Origin: Halomonas meridiana
Lineage (GTDB): Bacteria > Pseudomonadota > Gammaproteobacteria > Pseudomonadales > Halomonadaceae
Assembly (NCBI RefSeq): GCF_009846525.1
Contig: NZ_CP024621.1
Coordinates: 372,001 to 436,000 of the forward strand
Direction of reading: 5' to 3'
Length of the DNA stretch: 64,000 nt
How positions within the stretch are numbered: position 1 is the first letter of the stretch; every line of letters starts with the position of its first letter. Made by a program: the position numbers and the translations under genes. A model generated the notes under the pieces. It made no database searches, was not told the origin of the DNA, and saw nothing but the letters and a program-made list of their open reading frames with translations. Positions 51,177-62,029 of the stretch are shown one piece after another.

Positions 51177-53045
51177 ATGTGGCATGACAATGAGACGGCT
51201 ATTGATTACCTGAATTTTGGCGTAGTGGCTGATGCTTGTGCGAGTATGCTTAAGCGCGCAAATGGCGCTCCTATTTCCATTGGAGTGTCTGGGGGATGGG
51301 GAGCAGGTAAGTCATCTTTGATAAAGATGGTTGCTGCACGGTTGCACACACTATCCGAATCAGATGGAAGCGAAAAACCAGATAATACCTTCGTCGTGCT
51401 AACTTTCAATCCGTGGCTATATCAGGATTTTGAATCTGCGCGAAGTGCTCTGCTTCAAATCGTAGGTGACGAGATTGTTCGGCTTGCGAAAGAAAACGAG
51501 ACCATAGCAGATAAGGTTGATGAGCTATGGCGTCGTATCAACCTCCTCAGGATTGCTCAGTTGAGCGGTGAAGCCGCACTGACATTAACGACTGGCATTC
51601 CGGCTGGAGCACTCGGCAAAACGTTCAATTCCATCGTTAACTTCCTTTCTACGGACGCAAGAAAAACACAAGAGGTAGACGTGGATGCTGAGGGTATCGC
51701 GGCTGCGGCGGCGGGTTTATTGAGACCGAGTGAGCCGTTTTCCATGCCGGCTCATATCCAAGCCTTCCGTGACACGCTGGAAAGCCTTCTCGACGACCTA
51801 AAAGTCACCTTGGTCATTTTTGTCGATGATTTGGATCGGTGCCTTCCACAAACTGCTATTTCAACGCTGGAGTCTATTCGCCTGCTGCTATTTATCCCCC
51901 GCAGCGCATTCGTCGTTGCTGCCGATAACGACTTTATTAAGGCAGCGGTAAAAGTTCATTTCGATGGGGCTGGGATTTCGAGTGACGTCGCCACCAATTA
52001 CTTTGACAAGCTCATCCAGGTTCCACTTCACGTTCCGCGGCTTGGTCTCAATGAGGCAAAAGCCTACCTGGCACTGCTCTTGCTCGAGCGAGAGGCCAAG
52101 GCTGGTACTTTCACTAAAGAGAAGTTCGAAAGCGCGCTCAAGCTTATTCCCGAAAGACTGAGAAACAGCTGGAGAGGCGATACGATCAATCAAGAGTTTC
52201 TCTATGAACTAGTCGGAACAGACGAAACATTGAGAAGCTTGATGAATCTCGCAGAGGGATTGGCGTCTCTGCTTCATCGCTCATCAGCAGTCAATGCTAA
52301 CCCTCGGCTTATGAAGCGCTTCCTAAACACAGTTTATCTACGAGAGGCTCTTTCTGCGCCGCAGGGAATCAAGCTAGATATCGCTGCATTGGCGAAATGG
52401 CACCTTATTGAGCGTTGTGATGAAACTCTAGCTGAAGCGTTGGCTGGACAGGTGCATTCGGACAATGACGGTCGAGTAGAGGTTCTTGCTGAAGCAGAGA
52501 GTGCTGCTGCAAGCCAGGCTCGGTTGCCCGAGCCTTTCAAGGACAACCCTTTTACTCGTCAGTGGCTCGATTTGCCACCTGCACTTGGTACTGAAGATTT
52601 ACGCCCATTGCTTCACCTGAGCCGTGACTCGGGCACGCGTGACTTTGGCGATGACAACATGACGCCTGACTCAAGAAAACTTCGTGATGCTCTAAAGACT
52701 GCCACTAGTGGGCATAAATCCCTCACAGACCTTATGAACAAGATTGGGCCTGATCAGACCGAACTGGCGATGTCCAAAGCATGGCTGAGCTGTAGCACCA
52801 CTCGCAATTGGAAGCGCAATGATGAAATTGTGATGCTTATTGAGTGCTGCAAGGTTTTTCCGGAAATTGGAAAAAAAGCAGCCAGTTTGTTAGAACAAGC
52901 CCCTCTAAAGCAAGTCGGGCCCGGCATTATTCCCACCCTAGGTGCCCAACCATGGGCGCACGAGGTCTTAGATCGTTGGAAGGATCTTAACGAACTGCCT
53001 AAGACAACTAAGAATGCGATTGTGAACTTGAAGGCGAAGCGCTGA
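51177..53045 (+). CDS. qatA: QatA: KAP-family P-loop ATPase of the Qat anti-phage system
   Basis: A 622-residue KAP NTPase. Walker A GVSGGWGAGKSSLIKMV at about residue 36, Walker B LVIFVDDLDRCLP at about 212, and the KAP feature ESIRLLLFIPRSAFVVAAD just after. It starts the four-gene run qatA-qatB-qatC-qatD, which is a known defence operon; the mechanism is not settled. I chose the ATG at 51177 (MWHDNETAIDYLNF), as the 18 codons before it are not family-like. Confidence 0.92.
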   Translation: MWHDNETAIDYLNFGVVADACASMLKRANGAPISIGVSGGWGAGKSSLIKMVAARLHTLSESDGSEKPDNTFVVLTFNPWLYQDFESARSALLQIVGDEIVRLAKENETIADKVDELWRRINLLRIAQLSGEAALTLTTGIPAGALGKTFNSIVNFLSTDARKTQEVDVDAEGIAAAAAGLLRPSEPFSMPAHIQAFRDTLESLLDDLKVTLVIFVDDLDRCLPQTAISTLESIRLLLFIPRSAFVVAADNDFIKAAVKVHFDGAGISSDVATNYFDKLIQVPLHVPRLGLNEAKAYLALLLLEREAKAGTFTKEKFESALKLIPERLRNSWRGDTINQEFLYELVGTDETLRSLMNLAEGLASLLHRSSAVNANPRLMKRFLNTVYLREALSAPQGIKLDIAALAKWHLIERCDETLAEALAGQVHSDNDGRVEVLAEAESAAASQARLPEPFKDNPFTRQWLDLPPALGTEDLRPLLHLSRDSGTRDFGDDNMTPDSRKLRDALKTATSGHKSLTDLMNKIGPDQTELAMSKAWLSCSTTRNWKRNDEIVMLIECCKVFPEIGKKAASLLEQAPLKQVGPGIIPTLGAQPWAHEVLDRWKDLNELPKTTKNAIVNLKAKR

Positions 53046-53878
53046 TGGGGACTTCAACATCTAGTAGTGGTGGCCGTGCAGGATCTCCTTTTGACCCAGA
53101 ATGGCTCGCTCCAGATGGAGCGGCACCAAGCAATCCTGATGGTGAAACACAGTCAGATCCTGAACAAGGCATTGGCGAGGGGGCGCCTGACAGTGATTCG
53201 CCTGTGGCAGGCGAGAATGTTATTGCTCCAGATCGTCGCTTTGGTCCTGCGCGATCGCAAATGGGTTCTTACCTAAAAAATGGCAATCGCGACAATCTTC
53301 GTGGTGCTATCCGGAGCATGGTGTCAAAAGGAATGGGAGGAGCAAGCCGTGCTGCTTCCACTATGCGTAGCACAGCAAAAGGAGCCGGGGCTCTCGGCCA
53401 GTTCCTCGAAGCAGTTCGAGATGGTACGGATCCGCGAGTAACGGACTGGGTCGCACGCTGTAGGGCGGCCAATCTTTCCGCTTCTGACTTGGCGCTTGAG
53501 GTCTTAAAAGAGGTTATCTCAGATTCGGGTAGTATTGACGAAGAATCTTTGCGTGACGCAGGTACTAATGCGCTAGCCAAGCTCTACGAGAACCACCCGA
53601 ACGTCGATATTTTTGATTTAACAGATGCTCAAATTGCCGAAGTGATTGGTCTGACAATTGCTAATCAAATCTGTCAGCGCATCGATATGCAGCTCGGGCA
53701 GACCTACGAAAAACTTAAGCATGACCCAGCCCAGATCCAAGAGCGCCGAACGGACATAAGAGAGTGGGTCTGGGCAGAGGTACGGGTGACCCTGGAGGAG
53801 AAAAAAGCCTCACATACAGACCCTAAGAACTTGGCGCAATCAGTCCTTCAATCTGCTTTGCAGGTATTTGCCGAATGA
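53045..53878 (+). CDS. qatB: QatB
   Basis: A 277-residue soluble protein without a known catalytic motif. The first 75 residues are low-complexity and acidic (Ser, Gly, Pro, Asp); the rest is helical, from SQMGSYLKNGNRDNLRGAIR on. Its start shares one base with the qatA stop (TGATG), and its end overlaps qatC by four bases, so all three are translationally coupled. Named by position and likeness to the QatB family. Confidence 0.88.
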   Translation: MGTSTSSSGGRAGSPFDPEWLAPDGAAPSNPDGETQSDPEQGIGEGAPDSDSPVAGENVIAPDRRFGPARSQMGSYLKNGNRDNLRGAIRSMVSKGMGGASRAASTMRSTAKGAGALGQFLEAVRDGTDPRVTDWVARCRAANLSASDLALEVLKEVISDSGSIDEESLRDAGTNALAKLYENHPNVDIFDLTDAQIAEVIGLTIANQICQRIDMQLGQTYEKLKHDPAQIQERRTDIREWVWAEVRVTLEEKKASHTDPKNLAQSVLQSALQVFAE

Positions 53879-55041
53879 ACAAGATTTTATGCTCCACCGT
53901 GGATCGAATACCGCAGCAGCTGCAAGCAGGTGAGAGAGTTTTCTCGTATTTTAAAGGAGCCAAACGCAATGATGTTGGCGCAATTGCCAACCGTTGGCAT
54001 GGAACACTGAAGCGAGCGGGATTCCGGCCATCACCGGTAGTTTGGGACTTTGTTCAGTTTTGTCTTGCGGTCTGTAGTGCTGACTTGGCCAGCCCCAGAA
54101 ATACCAGTGCAGACGGGTGGACGCGCACGATCCAACTCACTGTAGGGCTTTGTGAACCGCTGCGGTGGGTACCACTCAAGCAACATCTTGAGGAAATGCT
54201 AAAGATTTTGACTGGCGACTACTGGACCCTAATTTTTAATGATGCAGGGGCTAAGCCTCCTCAGGGAGATGGTGACTATCTCCAGAACGACTGCGTTTCT
54301 TTGCTATCAGGTGGGCTCGATAGCCTGATTGGGGGCATCAATTTAGTGACTGAAGAAAAGCGCCCTTTGTTCGTTTCCCAGCTTGCGCATAAGGACTCGG
54401 AGCGGCAGCGACGCTATGCTAAATTGCTGGCAGGCACTGGCTCACATTATCAGTGGAGCCACGGCATAAGTTTCAAAGGTGTGCGGGAATCGTCAACTCG
54501 TGCCCGGTCCTTGGCTTTCTACGCGTTTGCCGTGCTCGCCTCTACAAAGATCAATTTGCCTAAGCCGCAGATCTACATTCCTGAAAATGGCTTTATCTGT
54601 ATTAATCCTCCGTTGGTACCTGGACGAGTGTCGAGCCTGAGTACACGCACAACTCACCCGCTCTTCATTGGCATGCTCCAGAATGTGCTTGATGAACTGG
54701 GGATATCTGTGGAGCTGGTATTGCCTTATCGCTTGCAAACCAAAGGCGAGATGATGCGAGGCTGCCTCGATCCAGAGAAGTTGAGAGAGTTGGCTTCAGA
54801 CTCCACAAGCTGCGGGCGGTTCAGGACTTATAATCGTCAGCACTGTGGTCGTTGTGTACCTTGCCTGATTCGTCGCGCTGCGTTCTTGGCTTGGGAACCA
54901 GAATCCGATACCACCGACTATCGTTTTCCATCCGTAGTAGGCAGCGATAAGTCCGGTGGCCCCGATGACCCTATGGCAGTAGCTCTGGCTGTGCTTGATG
55001 CCAAGCAGAGAGGACTGGATCGATTCCTGGGGGCACACTGA
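53875..55041 (+). CDS. qatC: QatC: QueC-like protein, probably frameshifted near its end
   Basis: A 388-residue member of the 7-cyano-7-deazaguanine synthase (QueC) fold. The PP-loop ATP site is LLSGGLDSLIGG at about residue 140 and the zinc-type cysteines are in CGRCVPCLIRR near 325. The frame ends at DRFLGAH (55041) right after a run of five G (55029-55033). If one more G is put back, the frame runs on for about 35 residues (GTLTFASIEERPGYRRVLKQ...) to a TGA at 55137-55139 that overlaps the qatD start. The extended form of about 421 residues is probably the ancestral one. Confidence 0.88.
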   Translation: MNKILCSTVDRIPQQLQAGERVFSYFKGAKRNDVGAIANRWHGTLKRAGFRPSPVVWDFVQFCLAVCSADLASPRNTSADGWTRTIQLTVGLCEPLRWVPLKQHLEEMLKILTGDYWTLIFNDAGAKPPQGDGDYLQNDCVSLLSGGLDSLIGGINLVTEEKRPLFVSQLAHKDSERQRRYAKLLAGTGSHYQWSHGISFKGVRESSTRARSLAFYAFAVLASTKINLPKPQIYIPENGFICINPPLVPGRVSSLSTRTTHPLFIGMLQNVLDELGISVELVLPYRLQTKGEMMRGCLDPEKLRELASDSTSCGRFRTYNRQHCGRCVPCLIRRAAFLAWEPESDTTDYRFPSVVGSDKSGGPDDPMAVALAVLDAKQRGLDRFLGAH

Positions 55042-55135
55042 CTTTTGCATCAATTGAGGAGCGTCCAGGCTATCGCCGAGTCCTCAAGCAGGGGCTTGCT
55101 GAATTGGAAGCCGTTCTTGCTCAGGATCAGTTGCT

Positions 55136-55897
55136 TTGATTGACTTTCATTGTCACGTAGATCTCTATCCCAAAGCTAGAGAAGTGCATGCCGAGGCACT
55201 GCGTCGTAACTTATTCACTTGGCTAGTAACTACGAGCCCGAAAGCCTTCCAGGCAACGAGCTCGGTGCTCAGTCATCACGAGTCAATGTTGATCAGCCCC
55301 GGCCTGCACCCTGAGATCGCTGGCGATCGTTTTCAGGAGTTGGATATTCTCATAGAGCTGATTGATGGTGCCAATGCTGTCGGTGAGATCGGTTTGGATG
55401 GCTCCAAGAGGTTTGCCTCTAGCTACCTAAAGCAGAAGCAAGTTTTTGCTACTGCCGTGAAGCGATGTCATGACTTGGGTGGGCGAGCGCTCAGTATCCA
55501 TTCGAGGCAGGCGGTTCCAGACGTGTTAACGCTACTTAGAGAGTTCCCTGACCACGGTATCCCGGTTTTGCATTGGTTCACCGGAACGGTATCGGAGCTT
55601 AAAGCCGCCGCGGCGCAAGGCTGCTGGTTCAGCATTGGCCCAGCAGCTTTCCATTCTGCGGCCGGGAAGGCATTGGCCAAAAAGCTTCCGAAGGAAAAGG
55701 TCGTTCCTGAAAGTGATGGTCCCTTTGCACAGTTAGATGATCAACCCGTGATGCCATGGGATTTCGAAATCACGTCCAGTCTGCTTAGCAAAGCTTGGGC
55801 AATGCCATTGATAGATGTTCACTATCAATTGATTAGCAATGCCAAAGTATTGCTTGATCAGATGGGCCGTACTACGGCAGCGGCAAGTCTCATTTAA
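55136..55897 (+). CDS. qatD: QatD: TatD-family metal-dependent nuclease
   Basis: A 253-residue TIM-barrel hydrolase. Metal ligands: HxH in DFHCHVDLY, Glu in VGEIGLDG, His in LSIHSRQA, His in VLHWFTG and Asp in PESDGPF. The start is TTG at 55136 (reads MIDFHCHV...), which overlaps the extended qatC frame by four bases. It completes the qatABCD set. Confidence 0.92.
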   Translation: MIDFHCHVDLYPKAREVHAEALRRNLFTWLVTTSPKAFQATSSVLSHHESMLISPGLHPEIAGDRFQELDILIELIDGANAVGEIGLDGSKRFASSYLKQKQVFATAVKRCHDLGGRALSIHSRQAVPDVLTLLREFPDHGIPVLHWFTGTVSELKAAAAQGCWFSIGPAAFHSAAGKALAKKLPKEKVVPESDGPFAQLDDQPVMPWDFEITSSLLSKAWAMPLIDVHYQLISNAKVLLDQMGRTTAAASLI

Positions 55898-56167
55898 TAG
55901 ATAAGTTGCAGCTATAACCCTTAAGATGAGTGGTTGTGTAGCTGGTAGTCTCTTTTTGTCAATTGAGCGTGCGATGGTTGCCGTTAGCCATCACTTTCTC
56001 ACGAGTAGGTTGAACTCAGTAAGGTGTTAGTCGTTCTCCATCATCGGCCGCTTGTGCATGGTTAGCCTCGATTACCACGACTGTCAATTACGCGATGACT
56101 AGCTTATTTGCAAAATCCCCAGAATAATGGACCAGAACATATACCCAAGATAAGGGTGCCTAAGCAT
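55898..56167. other. Gene-free stretch after qatD
   Basis: About 270 bp without a supportable gene, terminator or clear repeat. AT content is raised. Confidence 0.5.
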
Positions 56168-56593
56168 ATGACCACACCAACTAGTTTGCGTGAAGCAGAG
56201 ATGGAAGCAAGATCGCGTCGAGCCGTGACGGAAAGCGGCGATTGGTTAACTGTCGATGAGATATTGCATTTGCCAGGCGTCAGCTCACGTAGTGACTGTG
56301 TTCATCCTGCGCAGTGGAAACAACAAGGTGACATTTTTACGATTAACGACCATGGTACCGAATACTATCCTGCGTTTGGGCTTGAGAAAGATGCTGGCTA
56401 CAGACCATACCGCGTCATGTCGAAAATCATCGACATCTTCAAAGATGATAAAAGCGGGTGGGGAATGGCCTTTTGGTTCCAGTCGGCAAATAGCTATCTT
56501 GGCGGGCTAAAACCTCAGAATCTGATAGCCACAGATCCTGATCTCGTTATCGACGCCGCTCTTGATGAGGTTCAAGAAATCTTGCACGGGTAG
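56168..56593 (+). CDS. Solitary MbcA/ParS/Xre-type (DUF2384) protein
   Basis: A 141-residue protein. The C-terminal half has the toxin-binding domain found in Xre/ParS antitoxins: MAFWFQSANSYLGGLKPQNL followed by IATDPDLVIDAALDEV. The N-terminal half has WLTVDEILHLPG and WKQQGDIFTIND. No RES-type toxin gene lies next to it. I chose the ATG at 56168; an in-frame start at 56108 is possible, with neither having a good ribosome site. Confidence 0.7.
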   Translation: MTTPTSLREAEMEARSRRAVTESGDWLTVDEILHLPGVSSRSDCVHPAQWKQQGDIFTINDHGTEYYPAFGLEKDAGYRPYRVMSKIIDIFKDDKSGWGMAFWFQSANSYLGGLKPQNLIATDPDLVIDAALDEVQEILHG

Positions 56594-57350
56594 TGAGTAC
56601 AACGATCAGGAATATTGGCAACAACGATCGACACGCCTCAATCGATCCAACAAGGTAATGAGGTCTCTGTCCTTAACTGGATGGAAAAAGCTTCCCGCAG
56701 CAAGTGAGGTCTGTCTTGTGTGATAGGGCAGCCGCTATAAGCCCATAGGACTATGCTTTCACTGGGGTCGGTGTTACTCAGGGTACTTTCCCTCGATCAA
56801 TCTGTATTGGAAGTTTTGTGGTGAGGTTTACTACCAAATAGGTGGAAGCCAAGCCAAAATAAAACCGCACACACCTGCAAGAACGCGCCAACTTGATACC
56901 TCATTAAGCCAGCTACACCCGAATCAACAGCAGGCTTGTCCTACCACCACTCACAAGTCATTCAGAAAGCCAGAATAATCATCGCTACCAAGCCGGTGAG
57001 ACAAACGGCGCCTAGCAAAATCCTATCCTTCGCGACAACCACCTCTTTTCCTTATTATTATATTTATGGGGCAGAACCGTCATACCCCTATTTTGGCGCA
57101 TCCCCCATTGCACAGGCTAATCGGCATTGCTGTTTGCCTTACGGCAACAGCGCTGCTGGAGGTGGTGTTTCTGATATTATTGGGAGTCGCTGTATCCTAC
57201 GTCATATCCAAATTCCTAAGACGCACGCTTTAGTAATCGTTGATGCACTGGGCTCAAACCGGCCTGAGAGGTTGGTGTGAATCGCTTTCTTGGTACTGGA
57301 TCGGAGCAATCGCTAGATGTCGGTAGTTTAGGAATCATGGTCAGTTTTGC
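56594..57350. other. Mostly non-coding stretch
   Basis: About 750 bp with no strong gene. Besides the small candidate at 57066-57233, there is a 35-codon minus-strand frame at 56797-56904 (MRYQVGAFLQVCAVLFWLGF...) that would be one membrane helix but has no ribosome site; I do not call it. Confidence 0.45.
57066..57233 (+). CDS. Possible small membrane protein
   Basis: A 55-codon frame starting MGQNRHTPILAHPPLHRLIG, with a hydrophobic stretch from about residue 18 to 48 (ALLEVVFLILLGVAVSYVI) and a basic end (KFLRRTL), the usual shape of a small inner-membrane protein. No Shine-Dalgarno is visible, and I do not know the family, so this is a weak call. Confidence 0.25.
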   Translation: MGQNRHTPILAHPPLHRLIGIAVCLTATALLEVVFLILLGVAVSYVISKFLRRTL

Positions 57351-57388
57351 GCGTACACTTCTGTACGCCTAGACTATAAATATATAGT
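57351..57388. promoter_or_regulatory. Two inverted repeats, AbiEi operator candidate
   Basis: GCGTAC-N6-GTACGC (57351-57368) and ACTATA-AATA-TATAGT (57373-57388) are perfect and lie directly in front of the abiEi start; the second overlaps a likely -10 (TATAAAT). AbiEi antitoxins are known to bind inverted repeats and repress their own operon. Confidence 0.55.
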
Positions 57389-57411
57389 GTTGGTGTACAC
57401 CTGTGAAACAG

Positions 57412-57942
57412 ATGACAGCTCTGCAGCGACTGGACAGCTGGGACAAAACCGGGCGAAGCGTATTCACGCGAAATGACCTGGCAAAGATATTTCATGAAGA
57501 CAGCCCAAAAACCCTTCAGGAAGGGATCAACCGACTGCGTAAGCATGGCATTCTCGAAGGCGTAGCCAGGGGAGTCTATTGCTACTCCCTTTCGCGTACT
57601 CCCGACTCCTATCGGCTGGAACGAATCGCTCGGGCCATGCGCCGAGGGGAGTACAGCTACGTCTCGCTAGAGTCAGCCCTGTCAGAGTATGGGGCCATCT
57701 CACAAATCCCCGTCGATCGCCTAACCATTATGACAACAGGCCGTAAAGGGACGCACCGCACCCCTTATGGAACCATTGAGTTCACGCATACAAGCAGGCC
57801 CATCATCGAGCTGCTGCCGCGCATGCGTGACATTGGGCGGCCGCTCAAGATGGCGACGCCTGACGCTGCCTGGGCAGATCTCAAACGTGTGGGCCGAAAT
57901 ACCTATTTAGTAGATGTGGAGATGATCCATGGCCAGGATTGA
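57412..57942 (+). CDS. AbiEi-family antitoxin
   Basis: A 176-residue protein. The N-terminal winged helix-turn-helix (MTALQRLDSWDKTGRSVFTR and TLQEGINRLRKHGILEG) is followed by the AbiEi domain with YSYVSLESALSEYGAISQIP and TIEFTHTSRP. It would repress its operon and counter the AbiEii nucleotidyl-transferase toxin. A GTG three codons earlier could also start it. It overlaps the toxin remnant by 14 bases. Confidence 0.85.
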   Translation: MTALQRLDSWDKTGRSVFTRNDLAKIFHEDSPKTLQEGINRLRKHGILEGVARGVYCYSLSRTPDSYRLERIARAMRRGEYSYVSLESALSEYGAISQIPVDRLTIMTTGRKGTHRTPYGTIEFTHTSRPIIELLPRMRDIGRPLKMATPDAAWADLKRVGRNTYLVDVEMIHGQD

Positions 57943-58135
57943 GCCTGAGGGTTTTGCCAAGCTCGTTGACATGGCAATGGAAGATCCCGGACGCAATGCG
58001 ATGCAGCAAGTCCTCGAAAAAGAACGTCTGCACTTCGACATTTTATTCGCTCCAGCGTCGAAGAGTGCGATACACGTAGCGGCTAGCCGAGGAGAACCCA
58101 CGCGGCATCAACTCGAAGGCTACGACCCGGGCTAA
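57929..58135 (+). pseudogene. AbiEii-type toxin, 5' fragment only
   Basis: The first about 45 residues (MARIEPEGFAKLVDMAMED... to LEKERLHFDILFA) match the start of AbiEii nucleotidyl-transferase toxins, overlapping the antitoxin gene as usual. After HFDILFA the likeness breaks off, and the frame closes 68 codons from its start. The nucleotidyl-transferase motifs are all missing, so the toxin is dead. The following bases to 58247 hold another short open piece (YSEAYEFGVIDFINWGS) I cannot place. Confidence 0.75.
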
Positions 58136-58224
58136 TACTCCGAAGCCTACGAGTTCGGGGTGATCGACTTCATCAACTGGGGCAGCGAGCAGATGCAGGA
58201 GAATCTTGGCTGTAGCGTCCCTAG

Positions 58225-59585
<1,361 letters not shown>

Positions 59586-60323
59586 CCACTACAAACGGCA
59601 ATCATTAGCCGGCGGCGATTGGCTGGATGAAGGTGAGGCGGCGAGAGGATATGCAGCACCGGAAACCAGACGAAATAGCTCGCTGCCCATATCGCCACGC
59701 CGTAGCCGCTGCCGTAGACCAAAGGATGTGCGATTCATTGGCGTGTGGCGGGGTATAGCGCCCCAGCGAAAGCACCATAGCAAAAGTGGCTGACAAGGCT
59801 TAGCTCGACATGCTGCTCTTCGTCCAATAGCCCATCCGCCTCCACCTTCTGCAGAAGATTCTGGATTATCTCACGCGGCAGCAACGGGTAGCGCTCTTCT
59901 CGTTGGAGTCGCCGATAGAGTGCCTCCATGGCAAGGGTCATGGGAATGGTGGCGAGCAGGCCGCCGATGGCACCGGCCAAGTAGCGATTCGTGGCTTCCT
60001 CCTTGAAGCATATGCTGGCTTACATGGCTCTCCATAGTCGAGAATATGGCCAAGCGCCCGGTACTACGTGAAGCGCCACGATGTATGTTTTATAGATTGC
60101 TCTTTGGAAACCGGTAGTTTTTTGTTGTTGATATCCCTAGGATCACATTGTGTGCCTATGCTGTCACAGCACTGATTTAGCAACAGTCTTCCGGACATAT
60201 TTTTAAGCGCTTACCGTTAACATACCGCTGTCGAAGGGTAATGCCAGACCGTCTACTTTCAAGAAACCGCGTAAGCGTTTGAGAGGATAAGATGGGTAGG
60301 TTTGTTGGGAGGAGAAAATCACT

Positions 60324-61067
60324 ATGTCGCAAAAATACGATCCGCAAAGACCTACTGTCGAAGGCAATGCTAGAAGTTCTTTTGAGCGTTTAAACGGATC
60401 TGTTCAGCATTACGATAAGCCGTTTGAGCCGGTGGACAGTGAGCACTGGGAAGCCGATCTCCTGGAGCCAACCAATGCCGTGAGGCCAGGAGAAGTTCCT
60501 ACACACATTGCCCCGACGGGCACTCGCTATATCAGAGTTCATGAGGTACCACCAAAGCTCCAAGACGGTTTTATAAGCTATCTCACTGGTGCCGGGTGCC
60601 CAGTGGTTGAAAACGAGGATGGCCCACTGGCTTATGAGATCGATTGGATAGAATGGCGTCAGCACCGCCGTCCTGATCGTATTGCGGCGCATAATAGTAC
60701 GGAAACAAGTGTTGCAGTGATGCGTACGTTCCCAACGATTGCTCATGAATGGAGGCTGTCTGATACAGACATGGCAGCGCTTCTAAAAATTAATATCGAT
60801 AGTTATCGTGAGTGGGCAGCTACGCCTTTACAGACAAACTTATCAGCTGAGCAGCTTGAACGTGCATCCAACCTCCTAGGGATCTATCGGTCGTTAACAT
60901 TGCTATTTCCTCAAGTAGAAGACCGGCAACGGTGGCTTCATGACTTGAACGATAACGCCCCTTTTAGTGGTCTCTCTCCCATGGAGCTGATGAATCGCGG
61001 TGGCTTATCGGCTTTGCGCTCTCTTCGAGACTATCTTGACGCCCAACGGAAAGTTGGATTGGCTTGA
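60324..61067 (+). CDS. Second MbcA/ParS/Xre-type (DUF2384) protein
   Basis: A 247-residue protein. The first 130 residues are not recognised; WRLSDTDMAALLKINIDSYR looks like the Xre-like helix-turn-helix and the C-terminal part (LSAEQLERASNLLGIYRSLT, then LMNRGGLSALRSLRDYLD) is the toxin-binding domain. GGGAGGAG lies before the ATG. No RES toxin gene is adjacent. The 60,000-60,323 stretch upstream is non-coding. Confidence 0.75.
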   Translation: MSQKYDPQRPTVEGNARSSFERLNGSVQHYDKPFEPVDSEHWEADLLEPTNAVRPGEVPTHIAPTGTRYIRVHEVPPKLQDGFISYLTGAGCPVVENEDGPLAYEIDWIEWRQHRRPDRIAAHNSTETSVAVMRTFPTIAHEWRLSDTDMAALLKINIDSYREWAATPLQTNLSAEQLERASNLLGIYRSLTLLFPQVEDRQRWLHDLNDNAPFSGLSPMELMNRGGLSALRSLRDYLDAQRKVGLA

Positions 61068-61255
61068 ATTACTCCATAGCCATGGATTTCGAGAATCATT
61101 CTCGTAGCGCTGAAATTTAAAAACGACACCATTAAACAACTCTTAACAGAGAGGCCATCGTACTGCTGAGGATCTTATAGAATTGGGCCCAAGAAGAAGA
61201 TCAACAACTCCTTGTCGGTTGGATCCTAAGTGCCTCAATTAGCGTTTGATAGAGC

Positions 61256-61656
61256 TTAATCTGGGTTTTTAGCCAATTTTCTATAGACTGGCCATAGAGG
61301 CTTGTTTGATGTCTCCGCCTCGGCTATGTGTGTCTGGGCCATGCTCACCAATTGGCGGATGTCTGGTAAATGCCTCTCGAACAGGAGAATCTCGTCGATT
61401 TTCGTTAGGGCTAAAGCAATTAGCTCTTGTTTTTCGATGTCTGCTAGGTTTTTTTTAGCAGCTCATTTCTATGTTCGAAAATAACATCGCGTGCACGCTC
61501 ATGCGCTCTACGCCTTGCTTGTAGCAATGCTTCTATATTCTGTTCTTTCTCGGGTCTTGTCGTTTTGCCCAGTACATACGTTTCCCCGGAAGGAGTGGTG
61601 ATGCGAAGAGGACGAGATGCTGCACCGGGGGAGTGATCAACGTCTTTTGCTGCCAT
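61256..61656 (-). pseudogene. Unknown gene split by a frameshift at an A8 run
   Basis: An AGGAGG site eight bases before the ATG at 61656 opens a 70-codon frame (MAAKDVDHSPGAASRPLRIT...) that ends in NELLKKT. In the -1 frame from the run of eight A (61449-61456) it runs on for 63 residues (NLADIEKQELIALALTKIDE... to RKLAKNPD) and stops at 61256. The two parts read as one charged, helical protein of about 132 residues. CTA AAA AAA ACC is also a possible -1 slip site. I do not recognise the family. Confidence 0.6.
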
Positions 61657-62029
61657 CAGTCGTACCTCCTTCAAAATATTCATGAATTATAACCATGGTA
61701 AAGGCATATTTCTTGGCATTATGCTCCATTGCCATTCATTTTTCCTGCTGGCAATGCAGTCACTCGATTTTAGACCTCACCATGCATCCATTCGTGCATC
61801 TCTTGAGGACGTTTTACCCACAGCCGTACTAATTCTAGGTTCAAGTTCTCTAGGTGCGAGTAAGGCTATTTCATCAGCATGGGCGGATTGTGGTGTGAGG
61901 TTGGTCACCAGCTCTTTCTCAGAGTAGGGTAGAAATTTACTTCTTAGCCATTTTTCAGATCATTTGATCATGATTGCCAGCGTTAGTTAATGTGCCCAAA
62001 CAATTCGATTGTCAGATGACAAACAATAT
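61657..62029. other. Intergenic with a possible antitoxin remnant
   Basis: On the minus strand around 61,800-61,930 the frame SEKELVTNLTPQSAHADEIA resembles the C-terminal toxin-binding tail of MazE/AbrB-type antitoxins and ends in a stop. No start or N-terminal domain is found, and no toxin is near, so it is at most a worn fragment. Confidence 0.3.

Noticed and set aside
53045..55897. A queuosine-type DNA modification (dpd) cluster suggested by the QueC-like gene
   Set aside because: The KAP ATPase, the unknown QatB, the QueC-like and the TatD-like genes in this order are the Qat defence set; no TGT-like or other Dpd genes are present.
56936..57280. A 114-codon plus-strand frame
   Set aside because: Its composition is not protein-like, it overlaps a better small membrane candidate, and has no ribosome site.
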